The notes: a model not told the origin generated them from the sequence alone. DNA of 64,000 bases from Paragonimus skrjabini miyazakii (GCA_014338405.1 JTDE01002057.1:49059-113058); one strand, 5' to 3'; shown: positions 23,180-36,305, numbered from the stretch's first letter. Program-made: numbers and translations.

Positions 23180-26100
23180 AATATTGTTTGGATGATGGCG
23201 CGTATCATGTATCTAAATAATTCACTATCTCGGTAACGCAGTAATTTAGCACCAAGGCTTTTCTTTTAAAACAGGGTTAACCGGAATGTGTATGTAATTT
23301 CCTACGGCATATCTTCTTCCAGTTTAAATGACTTTACCTAAAAGCTACGAAAATAAGAGTTATCTGAATGATTTTTAACAAGTGCTGATTCTTTGAGATA
23401 ACTTCGAGTAACTGATGTCTATCTGATAATTAGAAAGATGTTACTCTACTATGTGATGTCTGTTCCTTTGGAAATCGGGGTGCGTGTGTGAAATAAAGCT
23501 ATGTCACATATTATCGTTACGTTTTGTTCGAGATCTAACTTGTGATTTCCAACATGGAATGAGTCATTATTTATACTTTGATCAACAATCTGACATAGCA
23601 GTTTCAGTAATACCTTCCTGTCCCACTTAAAACAACATTACCCAAAGGATGTACGGCGTTTAGCTAATAACATGTCAGGATAAGGAAATACAGTGGTAGT
23701 TTGCGGATGTAAAGTATGTTTCTCTTAGTCAAAACATCAAAGAAGGAAAAAGTTAAGTTAATCTTTTCAGCTCGTGAAAAAGTGTATCAAAAGGCACGAT
23801 TATCTGATTAATATAGACAGATTAAATAACTAAGAATACTCACCTGGACCGGTAGTCTCCGCAATAGCAGTATTATTTTGCACTTTGGCATCTAAAACAA
23901 CTGAACAAAGTAGCTGGTCCAAACAGTCAGAATGACAGTATGAAATACTTCTGATTATTTACAAGACGTCAGCAAATCAGATTTCTCAAAATATATGGTG
24001 TATGTTTCATTCGCTGAATTATGGGTTGAACATACGGAAACTTCGTAATGAATAAAATTATGCTTCGATATAACGCAGACAAATGAAACTTAGCAATTCT
24101 GAAACTCCAAACTGATTCAACCACTGTTGCCTAATCCACGCACCACCAGCAATGAGTTGAATTTGGTCTACCGACTCCGTTTAGAAGTGGCACACTTTTC
24201 CAGATGCAAAACTTACAAGCTAAATATGACGAACACCTGCAAAACTGGGTCAAAACTACCAAAACCCCGCAATGATCTAAACTCAGGCTTTGTCGATCAT
24301 CATACCTCAGCGAATTTTGACAAGCCAACGACCTGAAAGGAATTGTGGGTCCATAACTATCTACTACTTCAACGACCTGTGATTTTCATGTAAAGCCTAG
24401 ATGATTGATATCACAAAGGAATGCGCCTATCATGCGTATTCATAAGAAATGTTTGCTTCCATTTAATTATCTTGGCATCATTACCAGCTTCGCACAAATA
24501 AATGTATGCTATTTAATTATAATTTGTCACACTATTTATCAATAACCTTACAAATTTAATAATCTGCGGTAAAAATTTGTGAACAACCACTGTAGCTTAC
24601 ACTGTGAAATACAAAGAAAATGTTTCTAATATAACTTCAAAAGATAAATATGTGAAGATTACTGTAGGGTTCTCTCAATTTTTGTTCAGAAAACTTAAAA
24701 ATATTTGGGTTGCATTAAACCTCCATAAAAACGAAATCTAAATTGATTAATAGAGATTGTGAAAGTGTGCATGGTGCGTGTGGAAGAATGTATAACCACT
24801 TCCTCAAACCGCGGTAAGCCATGCTCACGACAAGAATAATATGTACACAGAAGTTCCTCACATGTAGCAAACTTATTGTCTATGGACAAGTGGTCACATG
24901 TCTACAAGGGCTACACAAGAAATAGAACGTTATCAAAGGTGATTATTTTTCAGATATTATAAAAGTTGAACACGTTAATTAGAATGAAGTAGAATTAATG
25001 CATATATTCAATGACTTATTTTCCCACACACTGAGTGAGACGACAGAAATGTGTTATTAACGAACACATTTTGTTCATTATTTATTCGTTTATAAAATTC
25101 GCACAATAACTACCCTGATGAGTTTCAAACAGAAAACATATGAATAGAGATCAGTATTCATGAATAAAACAGTTGTTGTCAATTCAAACTATCCAGAAAA
25201 GAACAACTCGAAAGTAGTAATTTAATTTTTATTGGTTTAGCAATTTAATAATGGCATTTGTAGCAATACTCCTAGCTGTGGTTCAGTGAATAAATAAATA
25301 ACAATTAAGAATGCAAAAACAGCTGGCTTCAAAATTACACTTAATGTCACACATTTTAACTAATGCCTCTTTATTAATTAATAGTTATGGTACATGTTTC
25401 CCCACCACCGAATTTAACGCTTCGGGGTGAACAAACTGTTGGACAATACGTTCGGACGAAGGGAGACGTCGCGGTCACAAGTTTAAGGTCACAGCTGGGT
25501 TGAGCATGCAAAAAGGTTGGTCGTATGTTAGCAACACTAAAATATGACGTGACATGTTTTCCAAAACAAGGCGAAAGTTCCTCGTTTGATTTCGGATATC
25601 TTGATCCCTTTGATCAATTTGCTTTGAATGTGTTGAACAGTGGTATAATACGGTTTGTTTAAATAAACCAAAAGCTCTGAGGTGTACCTCCATACACTCT
25701 GATTATTTAGCCGTGATTCGAATTAAGAGATGAATGCAATTTTCAAAACGTTTCAGTATTTTTCATGAAATCAAATGAAATGGCTATTTCAGGTGGTCAT
25801 CAGTTTAATTTAGTTTAACAAGAGTGAATCACTAGAGATAGTCAAATTCTTTACGCAACTAACACGTGTGTATCGAGAAAACGGATGTCGAAAAACGCTT
25901 AAAGACGTGGCTATCACCTAGAAGTATAAACTACACAAACATATCCACAGAAGTTGCGTAGGTTACAAGGAAGGATAAACTTCCAGATCAGTCTCTGGTA
26001 TTCGGCAAGACAGCTTACGCTCAACTCGTCCGGAAGGCTCAAATGACTGTAAACTGTACAGTGCGAATACGTCAAGGTCATACCTAAACTACCGCCCTAT

Positions 26101-29075
26101 TAGAATTCCGACCAAATAATATCAACAACGTGTTCAATTTTACGAAACAGATTTACAAACTACAAAAGTAAACATGGGATAAATAAAGCTTTCGATTTGT
26201 ACGAGTTGAACCGCCGTATATGCATCTGATTTTAATAAACATGCTTAGGACCGATACAATATTTCTAGACTCCTTCAATAAATTGAATACATACAAACAA
26301 CAACTCGACAGAAATCGAGACAGATAACAACTTTAACCAAAATATATGACTAAAAACGATTACTGCAAACCGCTCGAACTGTGCGTTTCGAATTTCCATG
26401 TTGTACTAGTTTTGGTGATAAATATATGTACAACCAGACAGGGCATTAAATAAAGGGGACAACCTGTATCTCTGAAAATATTGTCGTCATATGCTCGTCT
26501 ACTACACTTTTGTCATTGAACAATTTCAGATGAGTTCATTAAACAACATAACGGTATCAAGTGAATTTACAATTTAATTAAAAGAATGGTCCCGATTTGA
26601 AACTTTTGCTTACTTTCGAGAAGACGCATTGTGAAGCAGACAGTTAGGAATAACATGCACATGGAACTGATCTTCTGTTGCACTTTTTCTTGGTCAAGCG
26701 TTGTGTGATCAATCTTGTCAACAATGTTTCAAAGAAGCAAGCAAAGGGTGCCAAAATTTAAAAATTTTAATCGAATTAAAAAATACGTACATGTAGCATC
26801 AACTCTCAGGTTGATTGACTGACTGCTCTAAAAGCGAATGAACAAGCTGTATTTACAATATTACGCGTTTGAAGAGACAGGAAAACTTGAGTTAGTCTGT
26901 GTAAAATACATGACAGTAGGCCAAATGACTCACCACCGTCTGGTTGTCATTTCACAGTCAGTTTTGGTTATAAAGTAGTTTAAGGTAAATCATTACCGTA
27001 GAGCTCGCCTAACGTTGCACACCAAATTAAACGTCCATAAAATCAACCATCTTAATCTTTTGAATATCTAATTGATTCGTCGTTCAACCAGCACCGCGGT
27101 CAACAAGACTTCACATTTCGTGCGCCAGTCAGGTTATTCACCAAAATAGTGTGACAATAGTTACCTGGGTGACTCAGAAAATCGATCAATAAAATGATCA
27201 TGAACTGCGTCATAGGTAACTGTTGTCAAGTGTTTCTTCAACTTCTCAATTTGATTAAATGAAAGTCAGGCGTAATGCAGCGACAAACCGATGCATCTTT
27301 AAGTGAATGATTTGAAGGAACAGGCACCGTTCTACACTGATACCGTTCAGTTTGGTTTTGCAATGGGTGATTTTTCTGATAAATAAATCGAGTAGCAACA
27401 AGCTCACTTTTGTTAACTGTCGTAATAAAAACTTCGCAGTGAAACAATAAACTGACAAAGTGATTGCAAACAATGAAGAGATAATGTTTCACATACGCTA
27501 TTCAGATGACGTTTATTGAATAATACGTGTTTTGAAAACGAATAATCACATTTTGGTACTGAACTCTGATCACCATAAAAATTAGTTTTCTGACGGTTAC
27601 AACAACAAGAATTTGATACATTTTCCGAAAGCTGAGATAACAACAATAGATAAAGCTACGATTTGGTGAAAACTACACGAAGATCGGCCAATACAACCAA
27701 TTTACAGCGCCAATTTCATCAAGAAATCAGATGCTCGTATATCTAACAAGATATATGTTGATCCGTATCAGTGCACATTACAAATCGAAATTGACGTTCA
27801 GGAGCATTCATAGAGAATGATTACTCTACTAGGTTTATGTGGTAGTCGATACAAGCAGTTAAGTCTAAGTGTAAATTGTCACTTGTTATTAAGTAATGTT
27901 TCTCCATTACTCCTGTTTCGAGGAAAGTCAGGTGGCTGAAGTGACCTCAAGCAGGTTCAACAATGAAGTGGAAGCGGGTGAGTATGAGGTTCCGTTTTCT
28001 CCAATTATCTAACTGGGTATGTGCGGTTCGTAACAAATAAACAAACAATTGAGCTGTCAAAACAGCCTGAAGAGTAGCTAAAGCATTTTCGATCGCCTCT
28101 AAGCCACCCAGCTATATAAAGCTTTTCAGTCATCCAAAGTTGAATTAGAGAGGGTGATTTTTCAAATGTTGCCCAAGTCGGGTTTATTTATAATCGACTG
28201 CTCAAATGTGCTGTATTGTCTCGGAAGATAAGGAATCAAATAAAGTCCCTTAGCTTTCGGTCAAACGAATTCAGGAACCACAGTTTACACATCTGTAGTT
28301 GGTTCTTTTTCCATCGATCAACTGTTAACCCCAATAGGGCGAATAATTTCAAATTCGTCCTATTTTAATTGACATGATAACGAAACATGAAAAACCTTGC
28401 CAGTTTTTCAGCCGTTCTATTCTTTTGCTGTTTATTACAAGACATTTTACAATATGTCAGCTGGTGGTGGCTCGGTCACTCAGTAATATGGCTTCAGCCT
28501 ACGGTTGTGATCCTTGTTGTTGCATAAAACGCACTGGCAACATTGCTGAATGAACCGATGATGGGATGGGACATCATCAACTATCAAATGAGTAAACCAT
28601 CGACAGATAACATATTTATATGTTGCATGGTAGCAAGTAGTTATCCGACATAATGAAGTCGAATAGCAACACTATACTGAATGTCAACAAATTTATACCG
28701 TAAGCGGCATTATTGGAAGCGTTACATGGCAATAATTTGACTGTTTCCTGATGCACGATCAAACGCAGCTGTAAGCTGCTGAGCTACGGGTTATGGCAAA
28801 ATTGGTCAACTCTGACCAAAAATAGACCGATGTATGACTGAAAGCTGAGCAAGTAAGATACAGAATTTGTGATTTCATGTCCACCGACCGGAATGTTACC
28901 ATGCCAGTTGTTATGGGCAATTCACTATCTTATAACCGCCACAATATACAGGGACCTATAGCCTGAACACCTTAGTTTATTCTCCACAGAGTATTTTTGG
29001 CACTAGTGCAATTTGACACCAAATGCTGAGAGAAGGAATATCTTCGGGTTTTGTTTACTTTTCTACTATTGCCAA
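23180..29075. other. No recognisable gene
   Basis: AT-rich sequence without a family signature. At 25225-25290 a short frame ending in ILLAVVQ and stop follows a tttag acceptor and is itself followed by AATAAATAAATAA. This could be a terminal exon, but nothing can be linked to it. Confidence 0.4.
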
Positions 29076-29079
29076 CTAT

Positions 29080-29555
29080 TTTTGTAACGTTTCAGCGTTG
29101 CGTCGAACGTGGCTATTACATGAGCACACGTAGATGAACCCAACAAACTAGCTTTCGTTTACTCCATACGCAATTTCTTGCTGAAGATGAACGATAGTGT
29201 CAGTTAATAACTTCAATCGATGACATTCTCCGATCTGCCTCTTTGGCTTCTGTCTGGTTAATCACTATACCAGATAACATTGTAAGTGCGAACTCAAACC
29301 TACACAGCTTTATCAATGAGAATAAACAGTTGAATATTCAAATGGTGGGCGTCTTTCCTCTGATGGTTCGAAGTAGAATGCGTATGCTTCAAGATCGTAG
29401 TAAATAGTGTGCAGCTGGTCTTGAAGACAACCTTTAGATAATTCGGCCAATAACCAACATTGAGAAATGTGAGATTTAAACTCACCTAAAACGATGTGCT
29501 TGACAATTTCGTTGATTCATCTACAATGAAGCTGTCAAAAAAATTCGCTAGTGTA
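29080..29555 (+). repeat. Diverged direct duplication, copy A
   Basis: It shares an ordered series of blocks with 29815-30212, including tctgcctctttggcttc, gcgaactcaaac, ttatca.tgagaat.a.cagttga, ttgaggacaac-like text and the end aaactca.ctaaaacga.tgct. Copy A has about 50-60 extra nt in the middle. Confidence 0.75.
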
Positions 29556-29814
29556 GCTGGAATGGGAGTGTTCACTGCCACAAATATGTGAATTGAGTAT
29601 TGACACATTCCGGTTGTCAGCAGTCATCGGGCAATAAATGAGCAATCACAGCTGATCTCAGTAAAAATGCATTGACACGGAAACTGTTGAAACAGTTAGT
29701 TCTCCGCACAAGTTGAAGTGGTTGATTAGTATGATTTCAGCGTTAGGACTGGATTAGCCGAATAACTGTTGACACTGTACCAATGAACTAGCTGTTAAAC
29801 GCATAACCTTTAAA

Positions 29815-30212
29815 ACCTTGGTAATGTTTAAATGTTGCATTGATCGTGACTATTAAATGAACCCATTTGGGTGACCCGGACTAATTGGCTTTCATTAGCT
29901 GCACGCATAAGTCACTTTTGATAAGGAACGTTAGTCCCAGTCAATAATTTCGAGTTTTTCTCCCATCTGCCTCTTTGGCTTCATTGTACCGGATGAAATT
30001 GTTAATGCGAACTCAAACTTACCCAGTTTTATCATTGAGAATGATCAGTTGAAGAGTTAACTGGTATTTTCTAGTTTGTTTTGAGGACAACTGCTATAGA
30101 ACTCCGCCATGACTTAACATTAAGGAATTTGAGTTTCAAACTCATTTAAAACGAAATGCTTTATGATAATGACTTTATTGTTCTGTTTGCAATAAAGCTG
30201 TCCGAAAGTTTA
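29815..30212 (+). repeat. Diverged direct duplication, copy B
   Basis: It is a second copy of 29080-29555 in the same orientation, separated by about 260 bp. No coding potential is seen in either copy, and I did not identify a transposon class. Confidence 0.75.
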
Positions 30213-30214
30213 CT

Positions 30215-30975
30215 TTGCCTCACAACATGAAATTAATGAAAACTCTCTTATTTTCTAGCAATTTTGGAGCACGAGATTTTTGTTTCGTTACTTAGGTTGT
30301 AGATAAGTTTGCTGAATTGCTTTTATCAAAATTTCTGCAAGATCTTGCCCAGGTCACTTATACATGGATAATTTACTTCTACTTGCTAGCGGTTCGTTTG
30401 ATCAAATTAATCCATATAAAGCGAAATGGGTTCCCAACTTCTACTTTTAAATGGAGTGGTAAACTTTAGTGAACACGTGTAGTATTGTAGCGGTGTCACA
30501 CGCGATATCGATTAGTACAAAAATATGACGTTTAACTGTTGACAACTCTTTTGTAACGAGTAGAGAAATCCAGTCAATAACAAGTAACGAACAAGTCCAA
30601 AAACGTTCGTTCACTCGGTCAGCCATTTATGAAGTCCTAATTATTCAGAAAAGAAAACGGAAGAAATTTGAGAATTATACGTCGCCACTGAACGTATTAA
30701 AGTAACCATGCTGCGTCATCTCCAGTGTAAATTAAGCAGATACCCAAATTATTCAAGGGATAAAAGCTTTCGAAATGAATCAATCGAAACACGACCGTTT
30801 GAAACACTCACCAGTTAACAAGAGATAACTTCAATAAAACAAATAGTTATGGATCTGCCAAACTATACAAAAGATAAAATGTTTCAATGAATAACCAACG
30901 ATAGCTACACATATGGTGAAAGCTAATGTTGACTTCTCACGCCTGAAGTCAATGTGGTGGTTCTATCTGAAGTAA
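30215..30975. other. No recognisable gene
   Basis: AT-rich sequence, nothing identified. Confidence 0.4.
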
Positions 30976-30982
30976 ACCCTGG

Positions 30983-30990
30983 TATATAAG
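30983..30990 (+). promoter_or_regulatory. Possible TATA box
   Basis: TATATAAG stands about 90 nt before a Met-initiated frame at 31076. A second TATATAAAG lies at 31040-31048. Sequence match only. Confidence 0.25.
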
Positions 30991-31075
30991 TAACTGCTTC
31001 ACACTCTCTGATCACTTTCTGCTAACATACGTATGTGTTTTATATAAAGGACAGGGGTGATCTTCAAATTTCGAT

Positions 31076-31264
31076 ATGCGGTGTGTAAATTTGTCTGACA
31101 TGGTCAAAAATGTCGGCATGGCAGTGGTTGCTTTATTTTTACTGCGCTTATTTTGTAACACGTTAATATACTACTTACTAACCCACACTGTCTATTGTTG
31201 TCATGATAGTGCTGAACTAACAAGAGAAACTGTTCTACATCTGCAGGTGAACACTAACGACTGA
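31076..31264 (+). CDS. Possible signal-peptide exon, unassigned
   Basis: A 62-codon frame. From its inner Met (31100) it reads VKNVGMAVVALFLLRLFCN, a plausible signal or membrane segment, then a Cys pair and RETVLHLQ before a CAG/gtgaac donor-like site. TATA-like boxes lie just upstream. No downstream exon could be joined with confidence. It could be the first exon of a gene between here and 34 kb, or chance. Confidence 0.25.
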   Translation: MRCVNLSDMVKNVGMAVVALFLLRLFCNTLIYYLLTHTVYCCHDSAELTRETVLHLQVNTND

Positions 31265-31269
31265 TGATG

Positions 31270-32600
31270 TAGGTGGCACAAAATGAGCAAAGGTTTAGGT
31301 CACCTTTACAGACGTTACTCACTGTCGTATTAGCATGTTGAAGTTGCTTCTACTCTTTTAGAAATGTGTAGGAGGTTTCGAACATGCCTTTACAATCACT
31401 ATTCACCATAGCAGGCTTTCTATCAAATAATCGAAGCTAGTACTTAATATGGGTCGTCGTTGCTCACAAAGTATCTATAAACTGTGGACTGTGACGTAAA
31501 TAATGAAGGTATATTCAGGTGTTCTATGGAAACACTTCGGCTACTGTCTAACGAATGGTATAACGGGGGAAAATGACTGCTGTCTGTCTATAAAAACTCG
31601 ACTCGCAGCTGGCAGTTTATCTACAAGTATACCTAGAAGTGCAATGAAAATATGACTGCAACTCAACTACACATTAAACTAACTTTTATCTAGAGATCTA
31701 TCTGATCCCACTGTATCTAGGATGTACCTCATTTCAGTATCACTGAAGTTCACAAATTTGACGAACTACTTACAAGTAATATTCATTTTTGTTTGTTTAT
31801 ATTCATTTCAGAGTCTACTAAAAATGAAAATACACATTACGCACAAAATAAATAATTCACAGTAAGCTAGCGGATAGCAAGTGCTTGAATATCGCATGTA
31901 TCGTTAAGCTTCCATGGCTAACCTTGGAAGGAATTTTATGAATACAATACGCCAATCTTTCCTAGTGCGACCGACTAGTTGTGGCCTATTTTGCAGAGCA
32001 ATCTTTATCGGGAGGTTGTGCAACGAAAATAAACTATGTACGATAAGAATGAGCTTCTCAGTTTGCAGAAAGGACTATCAAAACGTGTTTTTGAACTTTC
32101 GGTAGCGTCTAGTCCAACTATAGCCAAATGCTTCGACGATGGATTGTTAGTAGGCTGTTGGTTCTCGCAATTGAGCTGCTAGGTTAAAAATGTATCTTCC
32201 TGATAACGTACGCCCAACATTGCAAGTGGGTAAAGTAAATAAATGTAGACATCACTCACACTTACAGTTTCTGCAACACGTTCAAAGTAAACGTTCATGT
32301 TAGTAAGTAAATCCAACGTATTGGTCCATGGGACATCTAAGCATGAACGCTGGAATTACAGAAGAGGTCCACGCTGCTGTGTCATCCAATGGCATTATAT
32401 TAATTGTGGGAGGCCATAGTGGTTTGAAAGGTAGGGTTTGCAGTTTGAATTTCAAAGAAAAGGTTATTCACATTTTGTAGTTGAAAAGGACTAGTGTTAA
32501 GGAGTGATGACAGCAAAATTTGGGTTGAGTGTAATCGGATCTCCCTGACAAATCAACAGCGTATTGCGGAAATGAAGGAGGAAGATCCGATTTCTTGCTG
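31270..32600. other. No recognisable gene
   Basis: AT-rich sequence, short frames only, nothing identified. Confidence 0.4.
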
Positions 32601-32608
32601 TTCAAACC

Positions 32609-32932
32609 TCAGCAGGCTGATTGAACAAACTCACTCAGATTGAGCAGAATTAATGTATAAATTAGAATGTATATAATCCGAGAGCCAGTAAGTTGGGCAC
32701 AAAAAGCAATATCGTCGGAAAAAGCATCGAACACTAAACAAACCGATGTAAACATTATCAGAAGTAGGTTAAGTGTAAAAAAAAACAATGTAGCCGAAGT
32801 CATATTTTGAAGCTGTCTAGCTGTGTGTGAGGTAGTACGTACCACATTTCTTCTAATGCATTCAACCGGCTGGATAGAAGATATAAAGTAAGTCTTAAGG
32901 TAGGTGAAAATAATGAAGAATTGTACAAACAT
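32609..32932 (-). CDS. Unassigned hydrophobic open frame
   Basis: A 107-codon frame with an N-terminal hydrophobic stretch (FVQFFIIFTYLKTYFISS), a polar middle and two further hydrophobic segments (LFFFTLNLLLIMFTSVCLVF and IIYILIYTLILLNL). It could encode a small membrane protein. Hydrophobic frames of this length also arise by chance in AT-rich DNA, and no splice context or family is visible. Confidence 0.22.
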   Translation of the reverse strand: MFVQFFIIFTYLKTYFISSIQPVECIRRNVVRTTSHTARQLQNMTSATLFFFTLNLLLIMFTSVCLVFDAFSDDIAFCAQLTGSRIIYILIYTLILLNLSEFVQSAC

Positions 32933-33876
32933 ACATAATTGACGTTTGCGTTCTATGTGCAGAATAGAAAAAATCTACTCGCGATAATTTTATAGACCCC
33001 AAAAATAGAGGAAAATAAAAACATGTTTTGTAACACATTTAACATCAGATGTATGTGACAGTAAACACTGCCGTACAAAAGCATACCGAAAATTATTTAA
33101 ATCGATATGGAAATTAACCACCAGTAACTCACGATTCATGGAGTAAGGACCAAAATGTTTTCTCACATATGGGTAATAATGGTTAAAATTGAATAGTCTC
33201 GCGGCATCTTCAATTCTGACGAGTACTCTAACTTTATGACATCTTGTGTGTCTCGTCTTTGCTTCAATTTGGCTAAAAGGTAAATGTTATGCTGGAGCTT
33301 TCTGTTATTTTGCTGTATTACATAATGTCTGCTGCCTAACTCGTCTAGCATGTGAATCTCTTCAAAAACTTTGGCATCCCAGTTTTTTAGACTGATCTGC
33401 TCTAGCCGATAAAAATTACGCCCACATAAATTTATTTAGATTAGCCTTATGCTAAATAGCCGTAAAATACATGTTTACTATACTGTCTGCTATCTATCAG
33501 AGCGCTTCATCTATACACCTAAACAACTGCGGTTTTCCTGAAGAGTTTGTTGCACAGTGTGATCATTTTTTTACCAGCCAGTGCGTGTTGTTAATTTTGT
33601 GTGCACGACTTCCATATATGAAATACTTTTACTTAATTGTGAAACGAATGTGTAACCCGACATGTAAAATGGTATGAAATCTTCAGCACTTAACAAATGT
33701 ACCACACTATGTTACACTGTCATAGCATAAAGGCATATATGTGTAAAATGTTGGCATTAAATTGGTGCAATAATCCACCAGTCCAATATGAGCTGGTGAT
33801 TCATCCTCTTTGATCTCGTGCACACAAATTGCGTTTACACCCTTCACAACATGTTGAAGTGACAATCAAGCCCGGT

Positions 33877-33899
33877 TATAAAAAAAACTTCATATAAAA
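33877..33899 (+). promoter_or_regulatory. Candidate TATA elements of gene 2
   Basis: TATAAAA occurs at 33877-33883 and again at 33893-33899, about 90-110 nt before the proposed first ATG of gene 2 (33988). Confidence 0.4.
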
Positions 33900-33987
33900 C
33901 CAGCCTTCTACATCTCAAAACAATTGATAGCAAAATCCATACAAAGCAGTTGCAGTCGCCAAACGAGTGTGACTGACTTCTCACATA

Positions 33988-36073
33988 ATGCGCTCGGAAA
34001 CCCTATCCTTCTGCTTCTTGATAATTCTACTCGCAATTGAGTTCCTCAATCACTGACATGTAAAGTCCACTTTTTGATTAAAAATTATTTAGCCTACAGT
34101 AGGCAACGTCAAGTATTTGCGTATGTTACCGAGGTAACAGTAGACAACAATCCGCATCACAACATTAATTTCAATTGGTTTTTGATGAGCAAATTATTCG
34201 TGACCAAGTGTTCTCAGTCCATTTCAAGCAGAACCTCATGATTCAATGTTTACATACACTCTAGTTTACGACGTCGAATCAATATCTGAAGCAGGCAAGT
34301 ATGATAAATTTATCCGCATATTATGCTAGTTTTAAACAGCTAATCACACTTTTTCCGTCAGCGAATGTTCCCCACTTCAATCATAAATCTCCAGAAACAG
34401 TAACCATGAGTTGAACTACAATAAAGCAAACCCATTTGATTTTATAGTTCCAGAAAACCCTCACACTTTCACGTTTATTATCAATGCTTTCTGTTTTAGA
34501 AATGGAGGAGAATCTCAGAAAGATTTTGGGAAATATGACTGCGGGTAAGTGTACGACGATTATATATTGGTAGATAAACAGATTGAATAGATAGTTCATT
34601 GAACTTCTAACCTACTGAACCAACTGGTTTCAGTATATAACAGATATTACCCACATGAATTATATCGAGTATACAGTTATTCTCACGGAGTGCATCAAAA
34701 TCACAGCAAAAACTAACTTGAAATCGTTGATGATTATACACCGGGTTGTGTCATGATAATTTAGTTGTACAAAATCAAATCATGATTTACGTTTTTCATT
34801 GCTTTTAACCTTCCATATCCCTTCGGGATAAACGTATATAAATGGATTACTCCAGAATTTTATACACATCAACACCTTCGAAACGTTCCGATACATATGC
34901 GATACATTCAGTTATCATTTACCCCGCTTTGCTATTACAGAGGGGGATTTCGCTCCGTTTGCAAGAGAACTGGTCAGCAATTCTACAAGTTGGTGTAGCG
35001 TCTGTTTTGTAAAAATGTTCACTAACTGAGCGGTTTATCCACTTGGCTTATGTAATTCGACAAATTAATTGATAGGAATACTACCACAATATTCTTTACA
35101 CATAATCATTTTTTCATCTATTTTTAGGGATACTGATGGGAGTACAATGCATAATGATACCACTAAGTCAAATAAGGAAATGCACATATGGACATTGCAC
35201 CTTTGAAGATTAACGCATCTTCAATTCAAAAGATCCTGTACTTGAAATAATAACTTTATGATTAGACATGTGATCAACCTTTGCACCATCAGGTTTTATC
35301 TGTATATATGTAACATTCACTTGTTAGAGTTCGATGAGAATAAGTTGAGAAATTCACATAGAAATCTAAATATCATTTCAGTTGCTGAGAAAGAAAAGAC
35401 TATAGATGGTTTTTCCAGACACTATGAACTTCCAGGTAAGTTTTCTTTACAGATTTATTAAAAGGAACGTTGCTACTTTTATGATTTGCGTGATTTCCTA
35501 AAATCGTAGAAATGTACTTTGTTGACACATTCGATAAAACTATGATTGACTTTATTGTTTTTTGTTGAATTGACGTAATGATATGCCCTTGTTTCTCGAA
35601 ATTTAAAGTTGTGAGCAAAAACTTAGTTGATTTGTATGTCGGTATTTGAAATGTACAATTTCTTTTCTGTAGACAGTGTTCGGCAGCAACTTAAAGCGTT
35701 ACTAAGGAATGGAGGTAAGTTTCAGATGTTTCTTTTTAGAGATTGTGATAATGTTTACCAGCGTCCTTCTTTTTAACTATGTGGTTTGAATCATTTTGCA
35801 GATTAACCAGTCGTCATCTAATTCTCTAAGTGCAAAGATACAATGTAGTTACCAGAATTGAATGATAACGTCTATTGTTCCACTTAGATAAAAAATATGC
35901 TCTTGTTTAAATTGTATCGATCTGAAGGACGTAGGTAGTATTCATATTCTTGTGATGTCTGTGAACTCGCTTTCATCTTATTCCATTCACTTTCAACTTC
36001 AACAGGTTCCCATTGTACAGCTTCAATCATTCTACTGTCTTCGATAATGATAATGCACCTAATCGTTGCCTGA
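33988..36073 (+). CDS. Gene 2: paralogue of gene 1, small symmetric exons, hydrophobic C-terminal tail
   Basis: Exons: 34448-34544 (phase 0 to 1), 34941-34988 (48 nt), 35382-35435 (54), 35673-35714 (42) and 36006-36073 (68 with TGA); all later junctions are phase 1. The joined text includes MEENLRKILGNMTA, GDFAPFARELVSNST, KTIDGFSRHYELP, SVRQQLKALLRNG and a tail SIILLSSIMIMHLIVA. Gene 1 has DISKEHELP, VENALLKLVLGS and SITLLSALTMAHLLMA at the same places, in exons of the same length. The 48-nt exon has no partner in gene 1 and its donor (gttggt) is weak. A proposed signal exon 33988-34059 (MRSETLSFCFLIILLAIEFL) ends in the right phase at gtaaag, but has an in-frame TGA two codons before the donor. 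Either the locus is broken, or the true first exon differs. The product is predicted secreted and GPI- or tail-anchored; no family is recognised. Confidence 0.72.
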
Positions 36074-36299
36074 CGGAGCTTTTACACACATCAAGAGATG
36101 GTTTGCAGACAGAAGATACTGTCAAAGTAGTTGAATGTGAAATGAATGCAGGCTTAAACAGTTTGTTTCCTCTAATATATCGATCATATTATCAAGATAT
36201 TATGTTCCTTTGAATGCAAAGATGAGCGATCATAATCCGCAATAATTTACAATCAACATGCATATTGAAAATTGTTTGAAGTTATTTGCAGCAGCTGGT

Positions 36300-36305
36300 A
36301 ATAAA
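36300..36305 (+). terminator. Possible polyadenylation signal of gene 2
   Basis: AATAAA lies about 230 nt after the gene 2 stop codon. Confidence 0.35.

Noticed and set aside
25225..25290. Short hydrophobic end ILLAVVQ plus stop, like the gene 1 and 2 tails
   Set aside because: The only open reading from its acceptor is phase 2, unlike the family, and no upstream exon was found.
27925..27975. Possible hammerhead (gaggaaagtcaggtggctgaag)
   Set aside because: No CUGANGA box, no GAAA in register and no stem I or III.
33471..33677. Met-initiated frame near gene 2
   Set aside because: No acceptor or donor in a phase compatible with the gene 2 exons, and no signal peptide.
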